Under the pieces are notes generated by a model, which made no database searches, was not told where the DNA came from, and worked only from the letters and a program-made list of their open reading frames with translations. Shown one piece after another: positions 44,425-56,092 of a DNA stretch of 64,000 nucleotides. The stretch covers positions 248,001-312,000 of the forward strand of contig JAIXMN010000011.1 of assembly GCA_025716815.1 (NCBI GenBank), written 5' to 3'. This stretch comes from Dichotomocladium elegans (Eukaryota; Mucoromycota; Mucoromycetes; Mucorales; Lichtheimiaceae). The translations under genes and the position numbers were made by a program. Numbering within the stretch: the first letter of the stretch is position 1; every line of letters begins with the position of its first letter.

Positions 44425-47152
44425 ATGAAGACTCAACAGCCTTGCTCTTCGTCGAATACCAGCCACAACCACGACGACAAGCAACGCACGCACTCTCTAT
44501 TCCCACCTCATCACCAATTGAAGCGCACCAGGGCTAAACGGAGCTGCGACTTCTGCCGTAAGCGGAAATCTCGCTGTGATGCCGATACTTCGATACCCTG
44601 TTCCAATTGCAAAGCGGTAAGATAAATGACAAGAAAGCAAGATATCATCCTCATCTCCGCGTTCTGACACATGGACACAAAGTGGGGATATACTTGTCAA
44701 TTTCAAACAGTTCGCAAGAAGCGCGGACCGCCTAGCGTGTAGGTTCTTGGGGTGAGGGCGGGTTTAGACAAATCAGCATGTAATTGATTCGGATCTACAC
44801 AACTGCGATAGTTACGTCGATAACCTCGAGAAGCGGTGCAAGAAGATGGAGCACCTGCTGAAAAAGCTGACAAAAGTCTCGATCGAGGAGCTGGAAAGCA
44901 ACGATTTCAGATACCCGTCGTCTTTAGCAGCTTCGACTTTCAACGACGACGGCAATGACGACGTCCATAGCGACGACAGCCGACTCTCGATGGTGAATGA
45001 TCCAAACATTAGCATTAGTAGTAGCAGTAGCAGCAGTTCCGGCAGCGTTGATCATAGCGTCGCCAATGAGTCTACTGCAGAAGAACTGCCAACACGACTT
45101 AACAATCAGGATGATGACACGATCGTCTACACTGGACGTTCAGCAAGCATTGATGTTGTTGATCCCAATGTATTTCGAATCCGGCCATGTGTTCCCTGGC
45201 CAGGTTATGAACATGTCAGTTTGCGGCTCACGTCGGAAAATGAACTCATTGTGGAGCGAGGGTCGAGAGTTAATATCGGTGTCTCCATGCGCATTGATCT
45301 TGATCCCTCCACCTCGTCTAGAATGCAGTCTCTCCAATGCGACACCACAGACATACCCCCCTTAACTCGAGAACAGATGGATGCCATGATTGCCCTGTAA
45401 ATATACGGTCTATTTTATGCTGGGGGGGGGGAAAGCATTCCCAATGAGAACTAACTTTAATTATACGAAACGGTCGCTAACCCGACACATATTACAGTTA
45501 TTTTAGTCATCTACACACGTCATTTCCTATTATCAACAAATCGTGCTTTCAGAACGCCAAGAACCAGCCATCAATTCTTGTGCATGCCATTCTGGCGCTT
45601 ACATTTCGGTTTGTCTCGCAGCACTTCCCTCAAAATCGACAACGAGAAGCTCAATATGCGGCGTTCTATTTTGCTAAAGTCATGCGGCGATTGCGCGACT
45701 CGACCCATTCGCGGATTTCCCATGTCCAGGCAGCTATCTTGATGACACTATACCTTGACGATGACGATTGCGACGATACAGTGCAATGGTATACTCTTGG
45801 TACTGCTATCCGGATGGCCCAGGATCTTGGCCTTCATAGATCGTGTTCTCACTGGAAGATGCTACCACAGAGCGAAATCCAAACCCGTCATCGGATCTTT
45901 TATGCCTGTTACATTCTGGATCGCTGGCTGAGTGCGCGAGGCGGCAAACCGCTGACCATCCTCGATCGCGAGTTCGATATACCCCTGCTTCTACCTAGAG
46001 ATGATGACGTTAACAGGAGCGATGCTGACAAGGACGAAGACGATTGCGATTATCCGGGATTCCTTATCATGGGAAAACTTGCTGAAATTCTCGGGCGCGT
46101 GCTCAAGGCATTGTATGCACCCAAGGCAAAGTATCTCAATTCAACCGCATGTCTCGACGATACGACACTACTTGAATCATTTGATCGACGTCTCAAGGCG
46201 TGCAAGTCGGGTATGATGGATCAGATCATGCCTCGAACCCAAAAAGGTAACAAAAGGTCAGCCGGGGCAACAGAAAGCTATTGATAACACCCTCCCTCTC
46301 CGCTCCTCTCTCCTGTTTCTGTGCGCAGCATATCTCGAACTCTACTACAATCTTGTTGTTCTCTTGCTTCACAGACCTTTTCTGAGTTGTAATGCGTTAT
46401 CCCATAACGCGTGTACCGCCGCCGCGTCTAACATTGGCCATATTGCACGACAAAACCTACCGGCCGTCAGCCGCAGAGACCCGGACAGTTGCTTCTCGCT
46501 GACATTGCCAACATGTCTCGTCTACTCTCTGTTTCAGTCCTCACTCATCCATTTGACAAATGCTGTGCGCGATCCGACTATGACACAGGCACTTGACAGG
46601 ACCATGGTCCTCCTGGACCAATTCCAGCACATGGTTACCGCCCGTCGTGCACGTCAAGTTTTCATTATGTTTAGGGCCCTCCATTTCGCATGGCTTCTGG
46701 ATGACCCGGTCTCCAACAACAGGCAAGACCCAGTCTATTCATTTACATCGCAACCGCACATTGCTACACAGCTTTACAACTCGTCGCCGTCGTTTCTACC
46801 ACCTCCTCTTCCCCCGCAACCCGCATTCCTCTCTCCGCACCCGACACAGGATTACTTCTCTATGGCTGTATCGGCTCCCGCGCTCGCGCGCAACGTCCTC
46901 CCGAATACAACCACCATAACCAAGGGAACCCCACAGACCATCCATCATCAGCACTCAAATTCCATGTCCTCCGCATCGTCCTCCTCCTCCTTTGCATCGA
47001 CACCGCATCTGGCCCTGTGGTCATCCCGGGATGTGTGCGAACCGTACAGAACGGTTGCTGCTGTTGATTCAACTACTACTAGTACTGTTGCCACCGCCTG
47101 TCCATTCGATCCATCATCGTCTTTTGATTTCAGTCAACTACCACTGCCATAA
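44425..47152 (+). CDS. Zn2Cys6 fungal-specific transcription factor
   Basis: Nuclear activator or repressor of the Gal4-type binuclear zinc class. Exons: 44425-44616, 44683-44738, 44812-45396, 45498-46246, 46329-47152; 801 aa. The six cysteines lie at about residues 41, 44, 51, 59, 62 and 69 (CDFCRKRKSRC ... CSNCKAWGYTC), interrupted by intron 1. A linker and short coiled coil follow (NLEKRCKKMEHLLKKL), then an acidic/serine region. The fungal-TF middle homology domain spans about 310-560 (HLHTSFPIINKSCF, TALGTAIRMA-type segment WYTLGTAIRMAQDLGLHRS, RIFYACYILDRWLSARGGKP). The tail is low-complexity (S, T, H, P). The layout resembles XlnR/Rgt1-like regulators, but the target pathway cannot be deduced. 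Confidence 0.93.
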
Positions 47153-48270
47153 TAAGGGTTGGACTTTTTTTTTCCCTCCGCCACGTTTTCCTCTTCCCAT
47201 TCGTTGATTCTTTTTCCCCCTTTGTTCTAAGCACCATCATCATGTCATTTTTATGCTAGCCTAGCCTCACTTTAAACAATCCAATACCCCCTCCCCCCAT
47301 CCGACTCGTTTTTTTGTTATATAGACCCCATTATGTATATCTTCAAAGAAAGAGAAATAGATATTCATCATTATGCATGTCCAAGGCATTTGTTATGAAG
47401 GGGCTCGAGTGAGCTGATCGGTGTTGCCGTAAAATCTTGGATTTGGACCGTGGGTGCAAGAAAACCTCCCACCTCAAAAAAAAAAGGCAGGTTTACCAAC
47501 CCCAACCCCCCGTTTTCTGATGCGAGGCTGGAGAAATTTCTGCACGGCGTTTCTGTTTGTGTGTGTATGTATATGTGTATGCTCAACACTTGGTGCACGG
47601 ACCATTACTGCGGCACCCTCTAGCTACCACAGCCTCGATTTTCCCCCCCTCTCTCACACCCTGTCTGTGTGTGCACAAAAGTGAAATAACATATACATGG
47701 GACCCCTCGGTCGTCCAAATCAATCGACCGATTAGCATAAACTAGCAAGCTTCATACCTGTATTTTGTGTACATCCATATTCAGGCATGAACCTCGGTTC
47801 CGTATGTCGTACAACATGTGTCTGGGAGGAAACCCGGGTTTTGTACCATCAACTCGTTTTTTTTTTTTTCGGGCAGTGGTGGTAAAAAGAATTTATTCAT
47901 CTATCTAAAGGGTGGCACTTATGCAAGTTCTAACAGAAGATAAAAAAGAAAAGTCGGGGGATGTTCTTCCTCTTTCAGTTCCTCATGTAATGAGCTTTGA
48001 AAGAGCGCGCTGCATTGTGTTGCTGTTCTTGATGGTTAATCGCTTATAAGGGAATGTGCGTGAGTGTATGTGTGTATCGAGATGAAGAGAGCAAGGACGG
48101 GAAGAAGGGGACGCGGATGGAAAGACAACAAGTCAGTTCTATGCTGTGTAGGTAGGTGTTTGATGAGAAGCTATAGTATATAAATAATCCGTATTACTGT
48201 GCGCCAGAGCTGACCGCACACCTAAACAAATCTCATATGAGCATCACGAAGCACCTAGCCATCTGCTTCC
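47153..48270. other. Convergent intergenic region, 1.1 kb
   Basis: 3' regions of the Zn2Cys6 gene (plus) and PSP1-like gene (minus). T-rich and GT-rich low-complexity stretches; no gene seen. Confidence 0.55.
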
Positions 48271-50206
48271 TTACATCCAAATCCGAGTCTTGTACAACTT
48301 GAACAAGTCTCTCACCAGTTCTCGGAAATCGACACGGCGGTCAGCAACGAAGTAGAATGTCAATTTGCGTTTATCCCTAAAATTGCATGAGCAGCTTATA
48401 CGGTGGTCATGCGGTCATGCGCTTTTTTACCATTGATACTCCGCGTCTACCACTTGCATCGGCATCTGTTTCTGCTTGATCTTGCTTTGACAGACCAGTA
48501 ACGCCTTAGCTTCATCCTGGTTTTTGCTCACCAATACTGCCACTTCTGCGGATGTAGCACGACGAAGCACACGTTTGACATAGACGTCATTCTTCTTACC
48601 GATGCTGTTCTCCTCGCCATTCTCCTGCTGCTTGATCATAGCAATCAATTGCGCACGACTGATTCGCTCGAGCGTCACCTTCCCAAGATCATGGCCGCGG
48701 TCCGCCTCTACAATCACGAAATCGTTGCGTGCCGGAACGGCTTCGGGCGTGGTGAAGTACATATCGGATCTTCCCCGTTTAAATTCAACCACGCAAAATA
48801 GCGCATCATCACCGATCTCTGAGAGGAGCAAACCTTTGCCCATGTTCTCCGGAGGAAACTGGGTGGACAAATCGTCGTAGGTCTGAGAAGGCGCCGCAGG
48901 ATGACGATCGTGCGTGCGAAGGGCTTGCATGCTCTCGAGCAAATTGTCGATACTGGTAGTTGCAGTACTGTTTGTAGTCTGCGGTAGAGGGGTAGCAAGG
49001 GAGTGACGTCGCTGTCCAAGATAGGCGAACGCACTGAAGGAGAGAATAAATTAGCCTTGCTTAGATCAACCCGGCATGAGGCAGCAGCTAACCACCCCCA
49101 CTCTAACCGGTGTTCCCCTTACTTGCCTTGGATCGGTCGGGATGATCGGAGACTGTAACCGAGTATTGCCCTCTGGCATAGGAGACAATGAAAATCGCCG
49201 CAATCCTGTCAAACGCTCCCTGTCGCCATTAGATAGCGCTGACGCTGATGGAGCGGGTAAAGGAGAATACATAGATGGTCCGAAGCTTGTGCTACTTGAG
49301 GATGGGTATGTCGATGGGATGTGGGCTACCGATGACCTGCGTTGATTTGAAAAGCGCATCCATGAACGGGACTCCTCTTGCGATGGGAGCCAGATGCTGA
49401 ATGCAGCTGCAGACGACTTGGATCGGGACCGCAACTGGGCTTGCGCAAGCAGTTCGTCATCCATAGCTGAACTCATCATGTAGTCACCATTCAGGCTGTT
49501 GTCATCTTCCTCTTCCTGGAATGTACCCAGATGTTTTGGAGCAATAAAAGAACGGTAGTAATCGTCGCGGTCGCTTGCGTCTATTGAGTAAGACATGCTT
49601 CTATACTCGCGGAAGAGAGGCTCTGCCGAAACCTCGGGTAGCATAGGCACAGAAGCAATATCGGGATACTCGATGATGGATGAGCGGCGCGGGTGCGGAT
49701 CCGTCTGCGGATGCTGCTGCTGCTGCTGTTGCTGGAAAAAAGTGTTGGTCTGATGCGAGACAGAGACCGATGCTGAGGGCGTGGGGAGAGTCATTGCAGT
49801 CGCCCACGGTGCGGGTGCGGATGTGGCAGCGGTGGCGGTGCTTACTGCTGAGTTTCTGCTAATGGGTGGGAAAGCATAATCCTGATGCAGCCAGCTCATA
49901 GATGGATGATCTGTTGCCGCTGCGGCTCCTGCTGTAGTGTTGGGCGAAAACCCACCTCCACCTCCACCTGTCTGAGTAAGTATCCCTTGAAGACCTCCCT
50001 GTCGAGGTGGGCTACCCACCGCCTTCCAGTCTGACTTCATTGACGGGCTGCTTGACGCAGATGAGGATGGTGGATTTTCTTTCGCTCCTTCGTTCTGGGA
50101 AGGAATGTTCTACATTGCCATCACGGTCATTGCTTACTGCTGTGTTTTCTTGAATAATCAAACTTACATTGACTGGATGAATCGCTTGGGACATTTGTGT
50201 GATCAT
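48271..50206 (-). CDS. PSP1 C-terminal domain protein
   Basis: Exons (minus): 50206-50168, 50109-49127, 49033-48431, 48376-48271; 576 aa. The C-terminal conserved PSP1 region (about residues 415-576) is clear: VVEFKRGRSDMYF, NDFVIVEADRGHDLGKV, KRVLRRATSAEVAVL, QVVDAEYQWDKRKLTFYFVA, VDFRELVRDLFKLYKTRIWM. In yeast Psp1 is a low-complexity protein found when suppressing DNA polymerase alpha defects and is linked to mRNA granules; the biochemical role is unclear. The N-terminal part is disordered with a polyGln run (QQQQQQQ) and RRSS/RRFS/RRHS kinase-type sites. Intron 2 (49126-49034) must start with GC (AAG|GCAAGT), because no GT donor fits the phase. An alternative start is the Met at 50194. 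Confidence 0.9.
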
Positions 50207-50585
50207 TATAAGATCACTCCAGGATAAAGAAAAGAAGGTCTATATATATATAGACACCCTGAAATAAAGCTCTATATGTTTGTATAAGTGGTTTGAAGCT
50301 AAAACGAGCAGGGGATATGTGAGAGTGAAGAGGGAAGAGAGGGAGTGCGTACGTTTTTTCTTCTTTGCAAGAGAGAAGAGGGAGTTCTTTTGGTTGGTTT
50401 CGAAAAAAAAACGAAAGGTTGCTGGTACAAGTGGAGAAAGAAGGGAAAGAAGATGAGCTGCTCCAAAGCATGAATTTTGGCTTTGCAGCAAACCTTGGTC
50501 ACGCGCGGACTTGGCCTATCCTCCACCTAACCCCTTTTTAATTCACTCACAAATAAAAATAAAAAGAACACTAAGTCTACCTCTA
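50207..50585. promoter_or_regulatory. Divergent promoter, PSP1-like / Nudix-like
   Basis: 379 bases between two divergent start codons, with purine-rich runs at 50330-50450 (pyrimidine-rich leader on the minus strand) and TATATATATA near 50242-50251. Confidence 0.4.
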
Positions 50586-51475
50586 ATGTCTGATAATCCT
50601 CTCGCCATCAACACACAAGGCACAGCTGCCACCATTGTCAGTGAGACGAAGCTCCATAAACGGTGATCTATTCAACGCGCAAATATTTTCGTTTTCATCG
50701 CTTACTCTCTATAATAGGTACATCTCTGTGTGGAGTAGGAAAACACGATTCGCAGATGGTCGCGAAATTGAGTGGGACATCGTAGGTCACGATACTCCGT
50801 ATCCAACCTTCGTCACAGTTTTCACGTTTGATACCGTTAGAGTGAGTGTTGGTGTTGTGTTCTTGGGAGGAAGTCTGGCGAGGGATGGATGACTGATATC
50901 TGACAATTATTGGTGCGTGATAAATAGAAAACGACATGCATCCTAAAGGAGTACGCTCAAGGAACAAATGAAGTGGTTCGACATATGCGCTAAAGGTGTA
51001 ACAGAGACGCAGCAACGTAATTCAAATATGTGTCTTTTTTAGAAATACACTTGCGTCGCAGGATCGTACGACCGCAGGAAACACAACAGGTGATTGCAAG
51101 GACAAGCACGAACCATCATTGAACACCCACTCACAACTCACCTACTATGTTAGTCCGCTCAACTCGGCGGAGCACGAGCTTTCCGAAGAGGCCCGACTGA
51201 AGGATGGACGATGGATTAACCTGTTGCCCGACGATCAACCTGACGGTATCAGCGAACTCAAGTGGGGCAAGAATCGGTTCATCCCGTACCTTTGTCTCGA
51301 TCCCGTTACTGACCCCGAACCTCGTGCCCGTGACAATGAAGAATGCATGGAGGTTATCAAAAATGTTTCTATCGCCGATCTGAAAAAGTTTATTACACTT
51401 GGGCAAGTTATGCTTCCTTCCGTTCAGACTGCTTGGATGGCCCTTGAATATTTGGCTGAACATCGCCTTCTTTAA
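50586..51475 (+). CDS. Nudix-hydrolase-fold protein, diverged Nudix box
   Basis: Exons: 50586-50662, 50718-50841, 50928-50972, 51043-51089, 51154-51475; 204 aa. It resembles ADP-sugar-pyrophosphatase-like Nudix proteins: an N-terminal strand set KLHKRYISVWSRKTRFADGR, IEWDIVGHDTPYPTFVTVFT, then CILKEYAQGTNEKYTCVAGS. The Nudix helix region SAEHELSEEARLKDGRWINL follows, then DGISELKWGKNRFIPYLCLD and MLPSVQTAWMALEYL. The canonical GX5EX7REUXEEXGU is only partly kept: the central EE is present, while the first G, the first E and the R are replaced, so catalysis is uncertain. The donor after exon 3 is weak (GTGGTT). Its stop codon overlaps that of the kanadaptin gene. Confidence 0.75.
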
Positions 51476-53145
51476 CAAAAAATATCGGATGGTTTCGTAA
51501 GTTTTACCAACTTCTCAAGACGCTCGTGCTCCTATCATCGAAGGATCATAAGTATCAGACATCAGACTCCAAAATATACATTTCTGTTTTTTCATTTACC
51601 TTTTTCAGCTTATTTAGCTCGGCTTGTAATTTGAGAACTGATATTTTAGCTTCAGGTTTTTTGCTCAAACTGCTCATGTATGCATCCAAATCTTCTTCCT
51701 CCTCCTCGTTCTCAGCCTTCTTTTTCTTCGCCTCTTTCAGAGCAGCATCTGATGAACCATTCTATGATTCAGTGGCATATCTTTATAAATTATCAATCAT
51801 CCATCTGAACTCACCTTCCTTCTTTCTTATCTCAATTTCTTTTTCCAGCGCAGTGATTTCTTTCTCCGTGCGTGCCTTCCTTGCGACTAAATCGTCATGC
51901 GTTTCGGCTTTTTGGACAGTTTTCACCTTCTTCTTCTTCGGTGCTATAGAAAAAAGTGAGACATGTCAGCATGCATCCGTTCAGCCAAGCACGGATTGAA
52001 TATTTACCTGTCTTGTCGTAGAAGGATTCCTCATCGCTGTCATCACCATACATGATTTCCAGTTCCTGTCGCCGTCTCTCTAACAAAGATATTAATATTC
52101 TTTGAACCGAGAGATCAACTGGTTTGTTACGACTTACTGGCATCTTCTGCCATCATCTTTTCCTGTGCAATATCAATTAACGCTGCATCGCCTGTTCGCT
52201 TGCCCTTGCCCGTTTCATTCTCATCCTCCTCTTCGTCGGGTTCTTCCTCCGCATCTTCTCGGAAGCCCCTATCGCGTAAAATAGGTTACAGCATAATGAG
52301 TTCCTAACTGCTGTTTTCTATCTTTTTTCTCCTCTTCAGTCGGGTGGCCTATGAAGCCACACATGATGGTATACACTCACCAAGTAATTCCTTCGTCTTC
52401 TTCATCTTCGACCGCACCGATACTCGTATAACTGGATCCCTGTTGTTTTTGACGGCGACGTATCAAATGTTCGGTCTCCAATTCTTCGTTTTCCTTTTCA
52501 GTTTCAAATATACAGATACGTGTGCTCTCCCCAAACCGGAGCTGATCGCCATTCCGTAATGGGATATAAACGCGAGGCTGTATACGCTGTTTGTTGAGAC
52601 GTGTGCCATGAGCACTGTTCAGATCGTAAATGAATGCATCACCATCCGTATTAAACTGTAAAATACAATGATAACGCGACAACGACTAAAATTCAAATAC
52701 CAATATAAGTTCTAGTTTTTTCTTTGTAAAAGGGAAAAAAAAAAAACGATGCGATAGTTTACCGGATGTTCCATTTGAATGTCGCATAACGGTAAGCGTC
52801 CTATGAATCGACATGGGCATATGCAACAAAAAAACGCGGTAAGTATTTACGATTTGTCGTAATGTCCCTTTCTGCCAATGAGGTACCGATAGTGATAAAG
52901 TCTTTCCGAGGGCCTTTGATCTTTTCAATGCTCATTCCGTTTTTGAGCACCTCAAAGCCATAATCGACGTGCGCAACAGCACCCCAGTCAGGTTTATCGT
53001 ATGCCAAAGGGGGAGCTTGTGGTGCTGGTGCTGTTGGCTGTTCCTGTTCTGGCGAAGGTATTACTTCAGATCTCTTTGATTCCTCAACAGTGCTCTTGTT
53101 GAGCTTTTTTGGTGCAGGAATGGCGAACTTGTCATTGTCTGACAT
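51472..53145 (-). CDS. Kanadaptin-like FHA-domain protein
   Basis: Homologue of human SLC4A1AP (kanadaptin), a nuclear FHA protein. Exons (minus): 53145-52887, 52800-52763, 52685-52381, 52268-52138, 52079-52008, 51943-51815, 51748-51600, 51531-51472; 380 aa, about half the human length. FHA domain about 60-170: YGFEVLKNGMSIEKI, ITIGRLPLCDIQMEHP, SLSRYHCILQF (phospho-Thr-binding Ser/Arg/His), LNSAHGTRLNKQRI, GDQLRFGESTRI. Then acidic DEEDEGITWGFREDAEEEPD, MYGDDSDEESFYDKT, a charged coiled coil (ARTEKEITALEKEIEIRKKE) and DLDAYMSSLSKK. The last exon (EHERLEKLVKLTKPSDIFC) is inferred; without that splice the frame stops near 51551. Confidence 0.85.
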
Positions 53146-53666
53146 TATTTTATGCTGCTGTAGGAGAAAGACCGAGAGAAAGTGAGCGAGTGCGAAGGAA
53201 ATTTATCGGTCTGCTTATTGCAGCTATTCCTTATTTAACCAGGCCAAAACCATGTTTCCCTGATAAATCCTAATGTAGTTCTCTATTATGAAAAAGGAAT
53301 ATCTATGACAGATCAGTTTGCTTTGTTTTTTCGAGCATTGGATGATGCTTGCAGTCATAGTGTATAAGTATTTGTCGGACATGCGGTATCTTGCTTTCGT
53401 TGATAAGTTCCGCATCGTTCGATGTCCTGTGTTTATTTTATTCGCAAGCAGCGGGAAGCTGTATGTGATGAACAGAAAAGATAGAAATGCGAAGATGGCC
53501 TAACAGAACAATACGGATTGATGTAGGTGACATCTGCGAGCCTGGCGCAGAAAAGTTGGCGCCGTGCATTAGGCGTTTAGGTTCTTCCAAAACTACATAG
53601 CTGCCTCACATAATTATTTCTTCCTAATTTTATCGTAATACTCCAACTCTTTCTTCCGGATTTCGA
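53146..53666. other. Divergent intergenic region, 520 bases
   Basis: Between kanadaptin (minus) and the F-box gene (plus). No gene seen. Confidence 0.55.
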
Positions 53667-56092
53667 ATGAACCGTTTGCCCGACGAGCTACTTCTACGCA
53701 TATTTTCCTTTCTAACAAAAGATACACGGCAACTGGTACAGCTTGAGGGTGTATGTCGACGATTCTTCAGGTGCAGCCCTTTCCTTAGTTTTTGGACAAT
53801 GGAGAGATAAAGAGAGGCGGTCAAGCATGGGGTGAAATCAGAGAAAGAAACATTGACAACGAAACTTCTCCAATAAGAATTGTGCAAGACTCTTCTTTAT
53901 GGTACTCTGCCTTTAGAGATAATTACCCCACATGGAGTCATAGTGTGGGATACGGATCACGATCGCAGCCTCTCATTGATTGGAAGGATTTTATGCTCCA
54001 TATCGCCAAGCAGAATCACCGCGCACAATCCTTTTCACTCAACTTTGTCCCGGACGAAACCAGTCCAGAATATTGTGCGCGCAAGATACCCCAGAAGCGC
54101 AAGCTTTCTTCCGATAGGCGCCCAGAACACCTACTTCCCCAGCTTGACGATTATTATCCACCGCCTTTTCGGATACTCGACCCGCTGGTTGTTGATATCG
54201 ACCGAGTGACCAAAACAGGAATTGTCGCAACTGGAAAGCATAGGCGCGAGCAGCAGGTCAACCAGGGACAGCGCTCCGAGCACAAAATCCTCTTCTGGGA
54301 ATATCCTTCTTGGCGTCTTCTGCGTGAATTTGACCTGAGTTTTGCCCCGGCGGAAACTTCTTGTCAGATAACTGGAATTCAAAGCGTTCGAATGTATAAC
54401 GACGACCATGACACAGACGGAATTGGTAGCAGTAGCACCAGCAACACCAGCAGAACGAGCAAAGTCCGCTTTTTCTCACTAGCCGTAGGGCAGCCTATTC
54501 CTTTGCAACCAAACCCTGAAGACGGCGAAGGTGACGACCGCGTGGATCTCTGGCAGACGATTCTGATTTATCGACTGTTCGACAACGGCGCGACGCAGTG
54601 CGTCGCTCATGTTGACATGGATGGCGAGTTACTAGGCAGAGATGTTTTTTTCTTTTCAGAGGCGTCGTGGGGCCGGTCGAGCGACGGGTCAGAAGCAGAT
54701 TACATGCGCCAGCCACCGCCTCAGGAAAGTGTACGAGAGTGGATGAGGATCGTTGCGCCTGAGTATTGTGATTTTGACCCACGATATACGGTATTCATGC
54801 TTGCCATTGGCCCTGATTTCCCGCGTGTCTCTGGGTGTGGCCGCCTGGTGAAATTCGATGTGCGCGGTGAGCCCGATATTCTCGACCCCACTGCCGAACC
54901 TGTGTTTTGGGATACACATACCCGCAGGTTCGTGCCTATCTATCCGTTAACGAACGACACATTCAGGCTTCGATTGTTCGGGTCGGAGATGCAGACAGCC
55001 GGAATGATGCCTCATCGCCAGTATGGTCCCCCTGCTGCTGTCGTGGCACGTATCCCAATGGGTCGCAAAATTAGTTGTATGATCCATTTCCGGTATCCAC
55101 CTCAGCTCAATCATTTGATCTGTACAGGTAGCTATGTGACAGACCAGCTTACTGTATTTGACTGGCGCTTTGGCGTCAAGGTCGGGGTGCTACCTTGGCG
55201 TACATATCGGCGCGATGATGACGATGATGATATTGATCATGATGAGGCTACCCTTGCTGCTGCTCAAGCACTTGATCGTGCTTTTCCTCAACCCCCATCG
55301 CCACAACCTCTTATGGTACAACCGCCGGATATCGATGAAGACCTAGATCTTGATGACGATGACCAGTCGGTGGTTCCGCCGTGGGGGCTTGAGGCTACAA
55401 TGGTGTTACCACCGTATTGGTCAGACGAGCCGTTTCCCATAGATGCAGAGGACTATGCGCAACGGGGGCTCCGGCTCATCGCCGTAGGTGATAACCGAAA
55501 TGACAAGCTCGAAATCAAGGTGTGGGATATCACATATATTCTGCGTGCTAGCTGGCAACCACTAGTCAACGAACCGGAAGATCCCGAGACAGAAACGGAT
55601 CAGTCATGGATGTTCTTTTGGTGGTCGCGCGGAACCACGCGGCTCAAGCGACTCGCGCTTAAAATGCTACGGGAGCCGGAGCACGTTGGCGACTTGCATC
55701 ATCTGGCGTCTGCAGACCGAGGCAATAATAGTGCGGATAACGATAGTAATGGTACAATAGGCAACACGATGCTCCCGTATTCGGCTCCGTGCGATACAGA
55801 ACCTATGATTCTAGTCCACGCATTCGACAAGAGTGATACGGAAGATATGCCAGTGCGATACACAGCGTATAATGTTTTGCGGACCTCCCTCTTTTTGCTG
55901 ACGGAGGAGGGCAAGATTACGGTAATGGATATCGAGACAGGACGGCTGACTGGCTCGCTGGAGAATGTCGTTGGGGAGCCAGGAACGGTTGGGCCACAGC
56001 GACAGGTACGTGGTATTGATGTCAACGTGGTCGGCAACAATGAGATCGTCGTCACAAGCAGACAAGGGCTATTACATGGAACAATGATATGA
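53667..56092 (+). CDS. F-box protein with large C-terminal region
   Basis: Probable SCF ubiquitin-ligase substrate adaptor. Exons: 53667-53770 and 53815-56092 (44-nt intron, acceptor at 53814); 793 aa. The F-box is the first 35 residues (MNRLPDELLLRIFSFLTKDT, then LVQLEGVCRRFF). The rest resembles the long substrate arm of fungal F-box proteins, with WDxxRG-like linker (WGEIRERNID, PIRIVQDSSLWYSAFRDNYP) and strands such as MGRKISCMIHFRYPPQLNHL, TDQLTVFDWRFGVKVGVLPW and LIAVGDNRNDKLEIKVWDIT. These suggest an irregular WD-like propeller. Two acidic runs (DDDDDDIDHDE, DEDLDLDDDDQS) lie near residues 475-535. The large exon alone would start at an ATG at 53792, but that loses the F-box. Substrate unknown. 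Confidence 0.82.

Noticed and set aside
53792..53814. ATG at 53792 as the start of the F-box gene
   Set aside because: An upstream exon at 53667-53770 encodes an unmistakable F-box and splices in frame past this ATG.
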